Positions 9,769 to 18,882 of a DNA stretch of 64,000 nt are shown one piece after another. The stretch comes from Propionibacteriaceae bacterium. Its GTDB lineage: Bacteria; Actinomycetota; Actinomycetes; Propionibacteriales; Propionibacteriaceae. The notes beneath the pieces were generated by a model. That model worked only from the letters and a program-made list of their open reading frames with translations. It searched no databases and had not been told where the DNA came from. The position numbers and the translations under genes were made by a program. The stretch's first letter is position 1. Each line of letters begins with the position of its first letter. The stretch spans positions 144,961-208,960 of the forward strand of contig JAITVK010000018.1 of assembly GCA_031285845.1 (NCBI GenBank). The letters run 5' to 3'.

Positions 9769-10731
9769 TCACTCAGCGTCGGGCCAACCAGGCCACACCG
9801 CGACCCCGATGCCCCAGGGTGATCCGAGCGTGGCGGTCGAGACCAGAATCGCACTGGCTGGCTTCGGGTCGGCCGCTGAGGCGACCCACACACCGGCGGC
9901 CTGCGTCAAGCCGCGCTGAGCCTGGGCCAGCAGTTCTAGACTGGCCTGCTTGTCGCGTCCGGCCGGGACTTCGTAGATGCCTTCGGTCACTGGTTCAGTC
10001 GCCGCGGCGCCTGGCGCTGATCGGAGCAGTTCGGCTTGTTGGACGGCCAATTGGTCCCCGATGGCGACAAAGCGGGCATGGTCGGGGTCGTCGGGTGCGA
10101 TGAAACCCACGGCCGTACGAATCGAGGACATCGCCTGATCGTAGCGAGTCAGCAGTTGGGCCACCGCGCTCGCCTCATCGGTGGTCTGGACGGTGATCGC
10201 CGGGTCGGCCGCAGTGGGGTCGGGGTAGACGGTTGACTCCAGGCAGACCCGCATTTGTTCGGCGGAGGCGGCCAGGCTGGCCCAGAACAGCGCCGTGGTC
10301 GAGGTGGACCGACCGGCGCGTTCCAAGTCGGCGTCACGTAAGGCGGCGAGCTTGGTGTCGACGTCGCCGATCGGCACGCCAGTGGTGTCGGTCCCAGGCG
10401 TGGCGGTGATTCCCGCAGGCACCCGGCTTAGCGGGTTCGGGCCGGTCAGGACTTGCCACTGGAGTTTCAGTGTCGTCGCGCGGTGGGACCACGGACTCAC
10501 TTCGGGGGAGACCCCGCCGGTGTTGGCAGCGGTCATCGCGGTGTTCCATAGCGCCTGGGTGTCTTGGGCGGCTTGGTCGAGGTCACGCTTCAACGAGTCG
10601 TCAATGGCGGCGGGTGGCGGCGCGGCGTCGATGCGCGGATCAGAGAAGGCGCATCCGGCCAACCCGGTCGTCGACAACACCACACCGAGGATCACCACAG
10701 CCGTCATTTTGGTCACACCACGAACACCCAC
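9769..10731 (-). CDS. DUF4439 ferritin-like lipoprotein
   Basis: A predicted lipoprotein of about 320 residues. The N-terminus MGVRGVTKMTAVVILGVV leads to the lipobox LAGC. The mature part is Ala-rich and helical (two blocks, about residues 45-130 and 190-310), matching the ferritin-like DUF4439 proteins found beside rimP in mycobacteria. The GTG at 10731 is chosen because a -10-like TACGAT ends seven bases upstream on the minus strand; the ATG at 10707 is the alternative. It is divergent from rimP. The function is not known. Confidence 0.75.
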   Translation of the reverse strand: MGVRGVTKMTAVVILGVVLSTTGLAGCAFSDPRIDAAPPPAAIDDSLKRDLDQAAQDTQALWNTAMTAANTGGVSPEVSPWSHRATTLKLQWQVLTGPNPLSRVPAGITATPGTDTTGVPIGDVDTKLAALRDADLERAGRSTSTTALFWASLAASAEQMRVCLESTVYPDPTAADPAITVQTTDEASAVAQLLTRYDQAMSSIRTAVGFIAPDDPDHARFVAIGDQLAVQQAELLRSAPGAAATEPVTEGIYEVPAGRDKQASLELLAQAQRGLTQAAGVWVASAADPKPASAILVSTATLGSPWGIGVAVWPGWPDAE

Positions 10732-10738
10732 GTCCTCG

Positions 10739-10744
10739 ATCGTA
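10739..10744 (-). promoter_or_regulatory. leaderless-type -10 for the DUF4439 lipoprotein
   Basis: The minus strand reads TACGAT, seven bases before the GTG at 10731, which places the predicted transcription start at the start codon. Confidence 0.45.
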
Positions 10745-10919
10745 CAGCCTGGATTCGGCTTCGTGCTCGCCCGCCGTGCGGGGTTGGCCACCGAACCTGG
10801 GCCGCGAGGTTCTCCGCTCAGGGGGCGAATTGAGCGCATCTGAGCTAAAGTGGACTCATCCCGCCGGGTCTTCGCCTCGTCGAGGACAAGTGAATCGGAC
10901 AATCGTAAAGGAGACCACA

Positions 10920-11381
10920 ATGGCATCGTTGACAGAAGTGGTCGAGAAAGCCCTGGCTGGTTCGGGTGTCGAGGTGGAGAAGGTCACCCAGGTCAAAGCC
11001 GGGTCGAGAGTGATCGTACGCATCGTGGTCGACGGCGACGGTCAATCGGGCACGGGTCTGAATCTGGACGAGGTGGCCCGCGCGTCGGCAGCCGTCTCAG
11101 CGCGGCTGGACGACACGAATGTGATGGGTGACAAGCCGTACGTTCTCGAAGTCGGAACCCCAGGAGTGGAACGACCGCTGACCAAGCCCGCCCACTGGCG
11201 GCGCAACATCGCGCGCCTGGTTCGGATCGCGCGACCAGATCAGCCGCCGCTGACCGGGAGGATCATCGCCGCCGACGAGCAGGCGGTTCAGCTGGAGGGC
11301 GGTGTCACGATCCGTTTCGACGACGTGAAATCGGCCCAGATCCAGGTGGAGATGCGACACGACGAAGAGAATCAGGAATGA
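10920..11381 (+). CDS. rimP: ribosome maturation factor RimP
   Basis: Needed for 30S subunit maturation. The 153-residue product has the two-domain RimP layout: an N-terminal domain with VVDGDG and LDEVARAS, then YVLEVGTPGVERPLT leading into the C-terminal SH3-like domain. ATG follows AAAGGAG by six bases. The stop overlaps nusA (ATGA). Confidence 0.93.
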   Translation: MASLTEVVEKALAGSGVEVEKVTQVKAGSRVIVRIVVDGDGQSGTGLNLDEVARASAAVSARLDDTNVMGDKPYVLEVGTPGVERPLTKPAHWRRNIARLVRIARPDQPPLTGRIIAADEQAVQLEGGVTIRFDDVKSAQIQVEMRHDEENQE

Positions 11382-12358
11382 CGATGGATATTGATGTCAG
11401 TGCCTTGCGGCAGTTGGAGCAGGATCGAGGGATCAGAGTCGGAGCGATGGTGGCGACCCTGGAGGAGGCGTTGCTGCACGCCTACGAGAAGGTCCCCGGC
11501 TTCGTTCCCGGCGCTCGGGTTCAGGTCGATCAGCGGACTGGGAAAGTCGTGGTGTGGGTCCCTGAACTTGATGAGGAGGGCGTCCGAGTCGGCGAGTCAG
11601 ATGGAACCCCGCATGACTTTGGCCGTGTGGCCGCGGCCACGGCTCGTCAGATCATGATGAGCCGGATCCGTGAAGCCGAGGACGAGCAGAAGTACGGTCA
11701 GTTCTTGGCCAAGGAGGGCGACATCGTCTTGGGCACGATCGCTCAAGACAAGGACTCGCGAACCGTCAGGGTGGACTTGGGGTCAGTCGAGGCGATCATG
11801 CCCTTGGCCGAGCAGGTTCCCGGTGAGCACTACGTCCATGGGCTTCGCCTGCGCGTCTACGTCGTCGAAGTGCGCAAAGAGTTGCGCGGTCCCCAGGTGG
11901 TGGTGTCCAGAACCCATCCTGGCCTGGTGGAGAAACTCTTCCGTTCCGAGGTGCCCGAAATCGCCTCAGGTGTGGTGGAGATCAAATCGATCGCGCGTGA
12001 GGCTGGGCATCGGACCAAGATCGCAGTCCGGTCGAAATCCGACGAGGTGTCGGCCAAAGGCGCGCTCATCGGTCCGATGGGTCAGCGCGTACGGGCAGTG
12101 ATGAACGAGCTGAACGGGGAGAAGATCGACATCATCGATTGGTCGGAGGATCCGGTCGAATTCGTCGCCCAAGCCTTGTCCCCGGCTCGGGTCGCCTCGG
12201 TCACCGTGGTCGATCCGGCCGTACGGGCGGTCCGCGCCATCGTTCCGGATTATCAGTTGAGCCTTGCGATCGGTCGCGACGGCCAGAACGTCCGTCTGGC
12301 GGCGCGCCTGACCGGGTGGCGCATCGACATTCGTCCAGACACCGAACCGGCCCAGTGA
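11378..12358 (+). CDS. nusA: transcription termination/antitermination factor NusA
   Basis: Binds RNA polymerase and rRNA leader boxA complexes. Domain order: NusA N-terminal domain (about 1-120), S1 domain (about 125-200, from EGDIVLGTI), KH1 and KH2 (about 210-325, with GALIGPMGQRVRAV and IGRDGQNVRLAARLTGW). At 326 residues it lacks the C-terminal acidic repeats of E. coli NusA, which is normal in actinobacteria. It is translationally coupled to rimP and ylxR by four-base overlaps. Confidence 0.95.
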   Translation: MTMDIDVSALRQLEQDRGIRVGAMVATLEEALLHAYEKVPGFVPGARVQVDQRTGKVVVWVPELDEEGVRVGESDGTPHDFGRVAAATARQIMMSRIREAEDEQKYGQFLAKEGDIVLGTIAQDKDSRTVRVDLGSVEAIMPLAEQVPGEHYVHGLRLRVYVVEVRKELRGPQVVVSRTHPGLVEKLFRSEVPEIASGVVEIKSIAREAGHRTKIAVRSKSDEVSAKGALIGPMGQRVRAVMNELNGEKIDIIDWSEDPVEFVAQALSPARVASVTVVDPAVRAVRAIVPDYQLSLAIGRDGQNVRLAARLTGWRIDIRPDTEPAQ

Positions 12359-12693
12359 GCCTGCCGCAGGCTTCGGGTGGGCCGCCGATCCCACCGCGGG
12401 CCGATTCGAGTCAGCGCTCAAGCACGAGCGAACGCAAGAACACGTCTAGCCACGAGCCGACGCGCACTTGCGTTGGTTGTCGTTCGACCGCCCCGGCGGC
12501 CCAGTTGGTCCGGGTGGTTTGGGACGGCGCGGCGCTCCACGTCAGTCGAGTGGCCCCTGGTCGTGGCGCGTGGTTGCATCCGACGCCCGCTTGCGTGACT
12601 GCGGCGGCCCGCAAATCAGCGCTGTCGCGCGCCTTTCGAACGGCCGTGCCGTCGCAGGCGATCCTCAATCTCGCCGACGCCATCGTGGCCTGA
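12355..12693 (+). CDS. ylxR: YlxR (DUF448) family RNA-binding protein
   Basis: About 112 residues. The YlxR signature TCVGCRSTAPAAQLVRVV is in the middle, followed by GRGAWLHP and a helical end with ALSRAFR. A Ser/Thr-rich stretch of about 35 residues precedes the domain. GTG overlaps the nusA stop (GTGA). In most bacteria the next gene is infB; here the next gene is murB on the opposite strand. Confidence 0.88.
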   Translation: MSLPQASGGPPIPPRADSSQRSSTSERKNTSSHEPTRTCVGCRSTAPAAQLVRVVWDGAALHVSRVAPGRGAWLHPTPACVTAAARKSALSRAFRTAVPSQAILNLADAIVA

Positions 12694-12758
12694 ACCGACG
12701 AGAGGTCGTCGAACCCGGTCGTACGGCCTATCGAACGACCGCGCCCCGACGGGACGCG

Positions 12759-13895
12759 TCACAAACTCAGACCGACCAGCACCGGTTCGGGCTCGAGTCG
12801 TACCTGATAGGTGTCGAGGACTCGGTCGCGGATGAGGCGGGCCAAGTCGAGCACGTCGCTGGCAGTCGCTGCGCCACGGTTGGTCAGCGCCAGCACGTGG
12901 GCGCTCGACACCTGTGCGGGCCCGTCGCCGAAGCCCTTGTGGATTCCGGCGTGGTCGATCAGCCAGGCGGCGGAGGTCTTCACCTGGCCAGCGCCTTGAT
13001 CGTAGCGTGGGGCTTCGGGCGGCAAGTGTGCGGCTTGATCAGCGGTCAGAATCGGGTTGGTGAAAAAACTGCCCGCGCTCCACGTGTCATGGTCGGCCGC
13101 GTCGAGCACCATGCCTTTACTGCGGCGGATGGTGATCACGGCCTGGCGCACCCGGTCGATCGGGGCTGACTCACCGGGGTCGACTCCCAAATGGCGCGCC
13201 AATTCGGCGTACTTCACCGGTTGGCTGTTCGGGCTGGAGTGAAGGAGGAACTCGACGCTGAGGATGACGTGGCGATCAGGCTCTTGCTTGAATCGGCTGG
13301 TGCGGTAGCCGAAGGCGCAGTCGCTGGCTTCGAAGCTGACCAGTTCGCGCCGACGACGATCAAAGGTGTGGACTCGTGTCACCGATTGGCGAACCTCAGC
13401 CCCGTACGCTCCGATGTTCTGCATCGGAGCCGCGCCGACCAAACCAGGGATGCCCGACAGCGTCTCCAATCCGGAGAAGCAGTGATCCACGGTGTGGGCG
13501 ACCAGGTCGTCCCACCCTTGGCCGGCTGCCACCTGCAGGCGTACGCCACCGTCGTGATCCACCTGCGTGGTGAGGCCCCGGGTGGCCACGACCACGACCG
13601 TTCCGGGGAAACCCTCGTCGCTGACCAGCATGTTCGATCCGCCGGAGATGATCAGAACGGGCTCGCCGCGATCATCGGCCGAGGTGACCGCGTCGATCAG
13701 CTCAGTGGGATCATGAGCGACGACCAGGTGGTCGGCCTCGCCCCCGATCCGGAACGTCGTGTGGTCAGCCAACCGCCGTGAGACGGCGTCGTGGCCAGGG
13801 TCAAGCGTGATGGCGTCGGGTCGTGGCGCGGCGGTCGCCTGATCGGTGACGCCAGCAGGCGGCGCATCGGTCGAGGCCGGATCGAAGATGGACAT
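12759..13895 (-). CDS. murB: UDP-N-acetylenolpyruvoylglucosamine reductase
   Basis: An FAD enzyme that makes UDP-MurNAc for peptidoglycan. The product is 378 residues. TTFRIGGEADHLV starts the FAD domain near residue 46, ISGGSNMLVSDEGFPG is the PP-binding loop, YGAEVRQSV and CAFGYRTSRFK follow, and AGSFFTNPIL holds the catalytic Ser. About 40 residues precede the domain. It is convergent with ylxR across 65 bases. Confidence 0.95.
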   Translation of the reverse strand: MSIFDPASTDAPPAGVTDQATAAPRPDAITLDPGHDAVSRRLADHTTFRIGGEADHLVVAHDPTELIDAVTSADDRGEPVLIISGGSNMLVSDEGFPGTVVVVATRGLTTQVDHDGGVRLQVAAGQGWDDLVAHTVDHCFSGLETLSGIPGLVGAAPMQNIGAYGAEVRQSVTRVHTFDRRRRELVSFEASDCAFGYRTSRFKQEPDRHVILSVEFLLHSSPNSQPVKYAELARHLGVDPGESAPIDRVRQAVITIRRSKGMVLDAADHDTWSAGSFFTNPILTADQAAHLPPEAPRYDQGAGQVKTSAAWLIDHAGIHKGFGDGPAQVSSAHVLALTNRGAATASDVLDLARLIRDRVLDTYQVRLEPEPVLVGLSL

Positions 13896-13901
13896 GGCTC
13901 A

Positions 13902-13907
13902 AGCTTA
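13902..13907 (-). promoter_or_regulatory. leaderless-type -10 for murB
   Basis: The minus strand reads TAAGCT six bases before the murB ATG at 13895. There is no Shine-Dalgarno sequence upstream of that ATG, which fits a leaderless message. Confidence 0.5.
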
Positions 13908-13956
13908 AGGGGCTCGCTGGTCGGCGGGTGGCTGTGGTCGCCGCGAGGCCATCGTG

Positions 13957-14751
13957 TCAGAAGATCGTCGGCACGAGGCCGCCGTCGGCGCGGATCGCCG
14001 CGCCGGAGAACGCTGTCGTGGTCGGGCTGGCGACGAAAGCCACCAGGCGTCCGATCTCCTCAGGGCGGATCAGGCGCTGGATCTGCGACAAGGGCCGGTG
14101 ATTCTTCATGAAGTCGGCCTCCCATTGATCGGCGGGCAACCCGCTGGTGGCGTACATCTGTTCCAGCATCTCGCGTACGCCCTCGGTCAGCGTGGAGCCG
14201 GGCATGACGGTGTTGACGGTGACGCTGGTGCCCCGGGTCAGTTTCGACAGGCTCTTGGCCAACGACAGGTTCATGGTCTTCGTCATCGAGTACTGCGGCA
14301 TCTGGCCGGACGGCATCACGGCTTCTTCGCTAGCGATGAATACGATCCGGCCGAAATCGCGCTCCAACATCGCGGGCAGGTAGTGGCGGGCCAGTGCGTC
14401 GCCGGCCAAAACGTTGACCCGGAAGAACCGCTCCCAGATCTCGTCGGTGATGTCCCAATAGTCCATCGGTTCGAAGATCCCCATGTTGTTGACCAGGATG
14501 TCGACCTTGGGACACGCCGAGAAGATCGCCGCTCGATCCTGCTCGATCGCCACGTCGCCGACCGCGCCGGCTGGATGGGTTCCAGGGGCTCGTCGAGCGA
14601 TCCGCGCCACCATCTCGGCCACGGCGTCGCTGTGACGGCCGTTGACGATGACGTCGGCGCCTTCGTCGGCCAGCGCAGCCGCGATGGCGGCTCCGATGCC
14701 TTTGGTCGAGCCTGTGATGAGCGCCCGCTTGCCCGTCAATTCAAGATCCAT
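13957..14751 (-). CDS. short-chain dehydrogenase/reductase (SDR family)
   Basis: A classical SDR of 264 residues. The NAD(P) motif TGSTKGIG is at residues 12-19, NNMG near residue 85, and the catalytic YxxxK is in YSMTKTM. The C-terminus GAAIRADGGLVPTIF is typical. The ATG at 14751 is preferred because AAGGA lies six bases upstream; an ATG two codons earlier would sit directly on that site. It is divergent from hrpA. The substrate is unknown. Confidence 0.88.
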   Translation of the reverse strand: MDLELTGKRALITGSTKGIGAAIAAALADEGADVIVNGRHSDAVAEMVARIARRAPGTHPAGAVGDVAIEQDRAAIFSACPKVDILVNNMGIFEPMDYWDITDEIWERFFRVNVLAGDALARHYLPAMLERDFGRIVFIASEEAVMPSGQMPQYSMTKTMNLSLAKSLSKLTRGTSVTVNTVMPGSTLTEGVREMLEQMYATSGLPADQWEADFMKNHRPLSQIQRLIRPEEIGRLVAFVASPTTTAFSGAAIRADGGLVPTIF

Positions 14752-14847
14752 GGTCATTCCTTCTTCGGGGGTACGCGAGCCCGCGGGCTCGACGGTGGAT
14801 GATTCCATCGTAGAGGCTCGATGCCGCCTGGTGGGCGTGCCACCCAG

Positions 14848-14853
14848 TAGAGT
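14848..14853 (+). promoter_or_regulatory. leaderless-type -10 for hrpA
   Basis: TAGAGT ends seven bases before the GTG at 14861. No -35 is evident. Confidence 0.5.
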
Positions 14854-14860
14854 GGGCCAG

Positions 14861-17800
14861 GTGAGCGCCACCCCAGTCTTGGATCTGAGCTTGGATCCGC
14901 AGCTTCCGATCGCGGCTCACGAGGCCGAGATCGCCGCGCTGCTGACCCAGCATCAGGTGGTGGTCATCGCCGGTGAGACCGGATCCGGCAAGACGACTCA
15001 GTTGCCGAAGATCTGCCTCAAACTGGGACGCCGACACATCGGCCACACCCAGCCGCGCCGGATCGCGGCCCACTCGGTGGCTCAACGGATCGCTGACGAG
15101 ATCGGGACTGAGCTCGGCGACACTGTGGGCTATCAGGTGCGATTCAGCGCCACCACCTCTGAGCAAACCCAACTCAAACTGATGACCGACGGCATCCTTC
15201 TGGCTGAGATCGGTCATGATCGGCTGCTGCGACGCTACGACACCATCATCATCGACGAGGCGCACGAGCGCAGCCTCAACATCGACTTCCTGCTGGGGTA
15301 CCTGAAACACATCCTGCCCCAGCGTCCGGATCTGAAAGTCATCATCACGTCGGCCACGATCGACACCGCCTCATTCTCGGCGCATTTCGACTCGGCGCCG
15401 ATCGTGGAAGTGTCGGGTCGGACCTACCCGGTCGAGATCCGTTACATGCCGACCGATGAAGATCAAGACCCGATTCGCGCGATCGTCGCGGCCGTGGCGT
15501 CGCTGCCGCGACAAGGCGACATCCTGGTGTTCTGTTCGGGCCAGCGGGAGATCAAGGACACCGACAAAGCGATCCACGAGGCGAAGCTCGCCGGGGTGGA
15601 AGTCCTGCCGTTGTACGCCCGACTGAGCATGTCCGAGCAGGCCAGAGTTTTTGCGCCTCATCCCGGCCAGCGGGTGGTTCTGGCGACCAACGTGGCCGAG
15701 ACTTCGCTGACCGTGCCCCAGATCCGCTACGTGGTCGATCCTGGTTTCGCCCGCGTCTCGCGCTATTCAGCGAGAACCAAAGTTCAGTTGCTGCCGATCG
15801 AGCCGATCTCCCAAGCCAGCGCCAACCAGCGCGCCGGACGCTGCGGTCGAGTCGCTCCCGGCATCTGTTTGCGGTTGTACGACGAGGAGGATTTCCTGGC
15901 TCGGCCGGCGTACACCGAACCGGAGATCTTGCGAACGAACTTGGCGTCGGTGATCTTGTCGATGGCGAACGCCCGTTTGGGGCCGATCGAGGATTTTCCG
16001 TTCGTCCAACCCCCTGATCGCAGCCACATCGCCGACGGGATGAGGCTGCTGAGCGAGTTGGGGGCGATCAAAGACGATCCCGTCACCCCCCGGCTGACCT
16101 CGATCGGTCGCAAGCTCGCCAATCTGCCGATCGATCCACGATTGGGCCGAATGCTGATCGAAGGGGGCCGTCAGGGCTGTTTGAAGCAGACCATGATCTT
16201 GGTGGCCGCGCTCAGCATCCCCGACGTGCGCGAGCGTCCCCAAGACCATCGCGAGGAAGCCGATCGACTCCACGCGCGCTTCACCCATGATCTGCCCGAC
16301 GACGGTGACGTCGAAGGTCAGGTGGCCGATACTGGGGGATCGGGCACGGTCGGCCCATCGGGTGAGGTTGGCCACTCTGAGGCGAGGCCCCGCCAGAACC
16401 GTACGACCGGGTCCGGGTCGCGGGGGCGGTCCGGACGGCGAGGCCACATTGGGCCTCAGGGAGGATCCGCGTCGCCGGGTTCGACCGCCTCGCCCGGAGC
16501 GACGTCCTCCCCAGCCCGCATCACGCCGCACACTGGCTGGACCGCCCGCCCGTCGGGCGGGTCCGAGGCGAAGTCGCGCGTCGATCCCGGCGGTGATTTC
16601 GCCGCTTGGCTGCGGCTATGGGAATACCTGAAGCGTCGACGACATGAGTTGTCGTCGAATCAGTTCCGCCGACTGTGTCGAGCCGAATACCTCAACTACC
16701 TGCGGGTGCGCGAATGGCAGGACCTGGTGACCCAGTTGCGCGAGGTCTGTCGCCAGATGAAACTGCCGCTGAACTCCGCCGACCCGGGGATCCAGCCGGT
16801 GTTGACCGCGTGTTTGGCTGGCCTGTTGTCGAACATCGGGGCGCTTGAGGCCGGATCGCGGCGCGAATCTGGTCGAGACAAGCGCGGGCCGCGACAGTAT
16901 CTGGGAACCCGATCAGCGCGGTTCTCGATCTCACCGGGATCCAGTCTGGCTCGTCAGACCCCAGAACTGGTCATGGCTGTCGAGTTGGTCCACACCACTC
17001 GCCTGTGGGCGCACACGGTGGCGGCGATCACCCCGGCTCAGGTCGAGCAGGTCGGTTCCCACATGGTCAAACACACCTACTCACAGCCGTTCTTCTCCGC
17101 CTCCAGTGGCACCGTCATGGCTCACGAGGCGGTCTCACTGTTGGGTGTGCCCTTGGTCGCCGATCGGCGAGTCGGATACGCCGGGGTCGATCCGGTGGCC
17201 GCCCGTCAGATCTTCGTCCAATCCGGTCTGGTCGAAGACGGTTTCACTCCTCGCCCGGGAACGCCGTACGCCGCTGTGGCCGCGCACAACACTACCTTGC
17301 GTCGCCAGATCGAAGACCTGGAAGACAAAGTCCGTCGTCGTGGCGGTGTGGCCGACGACGCTGAGATCTTCGCCTTCTTCGACGCCCGCCTCCCCGCGGA
17401 CATCCTCAGTGTGGCGGGGCTGAACCATTGGCTTGGCGAAAACCCGTCTCACGTGGACCGCTTGCGGATGAGGCTGGACGATCTGGTGGGGCGTGATCTG
17501 GCGGTCACCGGCGAGGACTATCCCGACTCTTGGAGTTTCGGGGCGAACTCGCTGGGGCTGGATTACCGGTTCGCGCCCGGTGAAGATCATGACGGTGTGA
17601 CTGTGACCGTGCCGTTGGCCACACTCAGCTCCCTGGATCCGGCCCCTTTCACCTGGGGCGTGCCGGGCAATCGGGCCGAGCTGGCGGCCGAATTGATCCG
17701 TGCGCTGCCGAAATCGGTGCGCACCAATTTCGTCCCGGCTCCGAACTGGGCCGATAGGGCTTTGGCCTGGTTGGATGAGCATGGCGCGGATCAGACTCAG

Positions 17801-18859
17801 CCGTTCACCAGCCAGTTGGGACGGGCGTTGACGGCATTGACCGGTGTCACCCCGACCGGCTGGGATCCCACCCGGCTGCCCGACCATCTGCGCATGGGGT
17901 TCGCTGTCAAGCAGCGCGGGAAAACCGAGTTCAGTCGTGACCTCGAAACCCTTCAAGCGAACTTGTCGGCCCAAGCCCGGGCCAGTTTGGCCACGGCTAG
18001 CCGTCGGGCGCGGGCGGCAGGCACGACGTGGGTCTTCGGTCAGATCCCTGCCCAACTCACGGTTGACGCGCACGGGGCATCAGCCACGGGTTATCCCTGC
18101 CTGGTCGACCAGACCACCCAGGTGGCCGAGACGCTGGCCACGAACCTGGATCAGGCCAAAGCGAGCCATCGTCGTGGCCTGGCCCGCCTGGCGGGATTCG
18201 GTCTGCCCGAGCCCTACAAATGGGTGGTCGCCCATATGACCAACCCCGACAAGATCGCGTTGGCCGCCTCGCCGTACCCGTCGGTGCCGCAATTGATGGC
18301 CGACGCTCGTCTGGCCGGGCTGATCGACCTGATCGGTTCGGCCGACGACGCTTGGCAGGTGAGGGATCAGGTCGGTTTCGACGCGTTGGTGACTCGTCTT
18401 CGGCCCGATCAGGTCACGCGTACCCATGATCTGGTGGTGGTGGCCGCCCAGGGGTTGCGCGCACTGGGTCGCGTACGTCAAGGGTTGGATCGACTGGACG
18501 CGGAGGGGGACACCGCCATCGACGTGCGTTCTCAGATCGAGAATCTGATCTTCCCCGGCTTCTTGCACGTCATCGCCGCCAGTTGGCTGCCACGGCTGCC
18601 GGTGTGGCTGACCGGGGCTGCGATGCGCGTCGAGGCGGCCTGGTCAGATCCCAGCCGGGATCTGGATCGTCTCAGTCAGCTTGATCCGGTGCTGGACGCG
18701 TACGCCGATCTGACCCGGACCCACCGACCGTCGTTCGAGATCGAGCAGATCGGCTACCTGATCGAGGAGCTGCGTCTGCAGATCTTCGCCCAAACGTTGC
18801 GGACCATCCAAACGGTGTCCGTCAAGCGTCTGTTGAAACAGATCGAGCGCCAGCGGTGA
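14861..18859 (+). CDS. hrpA: ATP-dependent RNA helicase HrpA (DEAH box)
   Basis: A large DEAH helicase of 1332 residues, close to E. coli HrpA in length. Walker A GETGSGKT is at residues 38-45, DEAH near residue 132, TSATID near residue 165, and motif VI QRAGRCGRVAPG near residue 325. The HA2 and OB regions follow, then the long HrpA-specific C-terminal domain. Residues about 480-578 form a Gly/Ser/Pro-rich low-complexity insert between the HA2 region and FAAWLRLWEYL. GTG 14861 follows a -10-like TAGAGT by seven bases. HrpA resolves stalled ribosomes in E. coli; the role here is inferred. Confidence 0.93.
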   Translation: MSATPVLDLSLDPQLPIAAHEAEIAALLTQHQVVVIAGETGSGKTTQLPKICLKLGRRHIGHTQPRRIAAHSVAQRIADEIGTELGDTVGYQVRFSATTSEQTQLKLMTDGILLAEIGHDRLLRRYDTIIIDEAHERSLNIDFLLGYLKHILPQRPDLKVIITSATIDTASFSAHFDSAPIVEVSGRTYPVEIRYMPTDEDQDPIRAIVAAVASLPRQGDILVFCSGQREIKDTDKAIHEAKLAGVEVLPLYARLSMSEQARVFAPHPGQRVVLATNVAETSLTVPQIRYVVDPGFARVSRYSARTKVQLLPIEPISQASANQRAGRCGRVAPGICLRLYDEEDFLARPAYTEPEILRTNLASVILSMANARLGPIEDFPFVQPPDRSHIADGMRLLSELGAIKDDPVTPRLTSIGRKLANLPIDPRLGRMLIEGGRQGCLKQTMILVAALSIPDVRERPQDHREEADRLHARFTHDLPDDGDVEGQVADTGGSGTVGPSGEVGHSEARPRQNRTTGSGSRGRSGRRGHIGPQGGSASPGSTASPGATSSPARITPHTGWTARPSGGSEAKSRVDPGGDFAAWLRLWEYLKRRRHELSSNQFRRLCRAEYLNYLRVREWQDLVTQLREVCRQMKLPLNSADPGIQPVLTACLAGLLSNIGALEAGSRRESGRDKRGPRQYLGTRSARFSISPGSSLARQTPELVMAVELVHTTRLWAHTVAAITPAQVEQVGSHMVKHTYSQPFFSASSGTVMAHEAVSLLGVPLVADRRVGYAGVDPVAARQIFVQSGLVEDGFTPRPGTPYAAVAAHNTTLRRQIEDLEDKVRRRGGVADDAEIFAFFDARLPADILSVAGLNHWLGENPSHVDRLRMRLDDLVGRDLAVTGEDYPDSWSFGANSLGLDYRFAPGEDHDGVTVTVPLATLSSLDPAPFTWGVPGNRAELAAELIRALPKSVRTNFVPAPNWADRALAWLDEHGADQTQPFTSQLGRALTALTGVTPTGWDPTRLPDHLRMGFAVKQRGKTEFSRDLETLQANLSAQARASLATASRRARAAGTTWVFGQIPAQLTVDAHGASATGYPCLVDQTTQVAETLATNLDQAKASHRRGLARLAGFGLPEPYKWVVAHMTNPDKIALAASPYPSVPQLMADARLAGLIDLIGSADDAWQVRDQVGFDALVTRLRPDQVTRTHDLVVVAAQGLRALGRVRQGLDRLDAEGDTAIDVRSQIENLIFPGFLHVIAASWLPRLPVWLTGAAMRVEAAWSDPSRDLDRLSQLDPVLDAYADLTRTHRPSFEIEQIGYLIEELRLQIFAQTLRTIQTVSVKRLLKQIERQR

Positions 18860-18882
18860 TCGTCACCGCCGACCGGCCAGAC

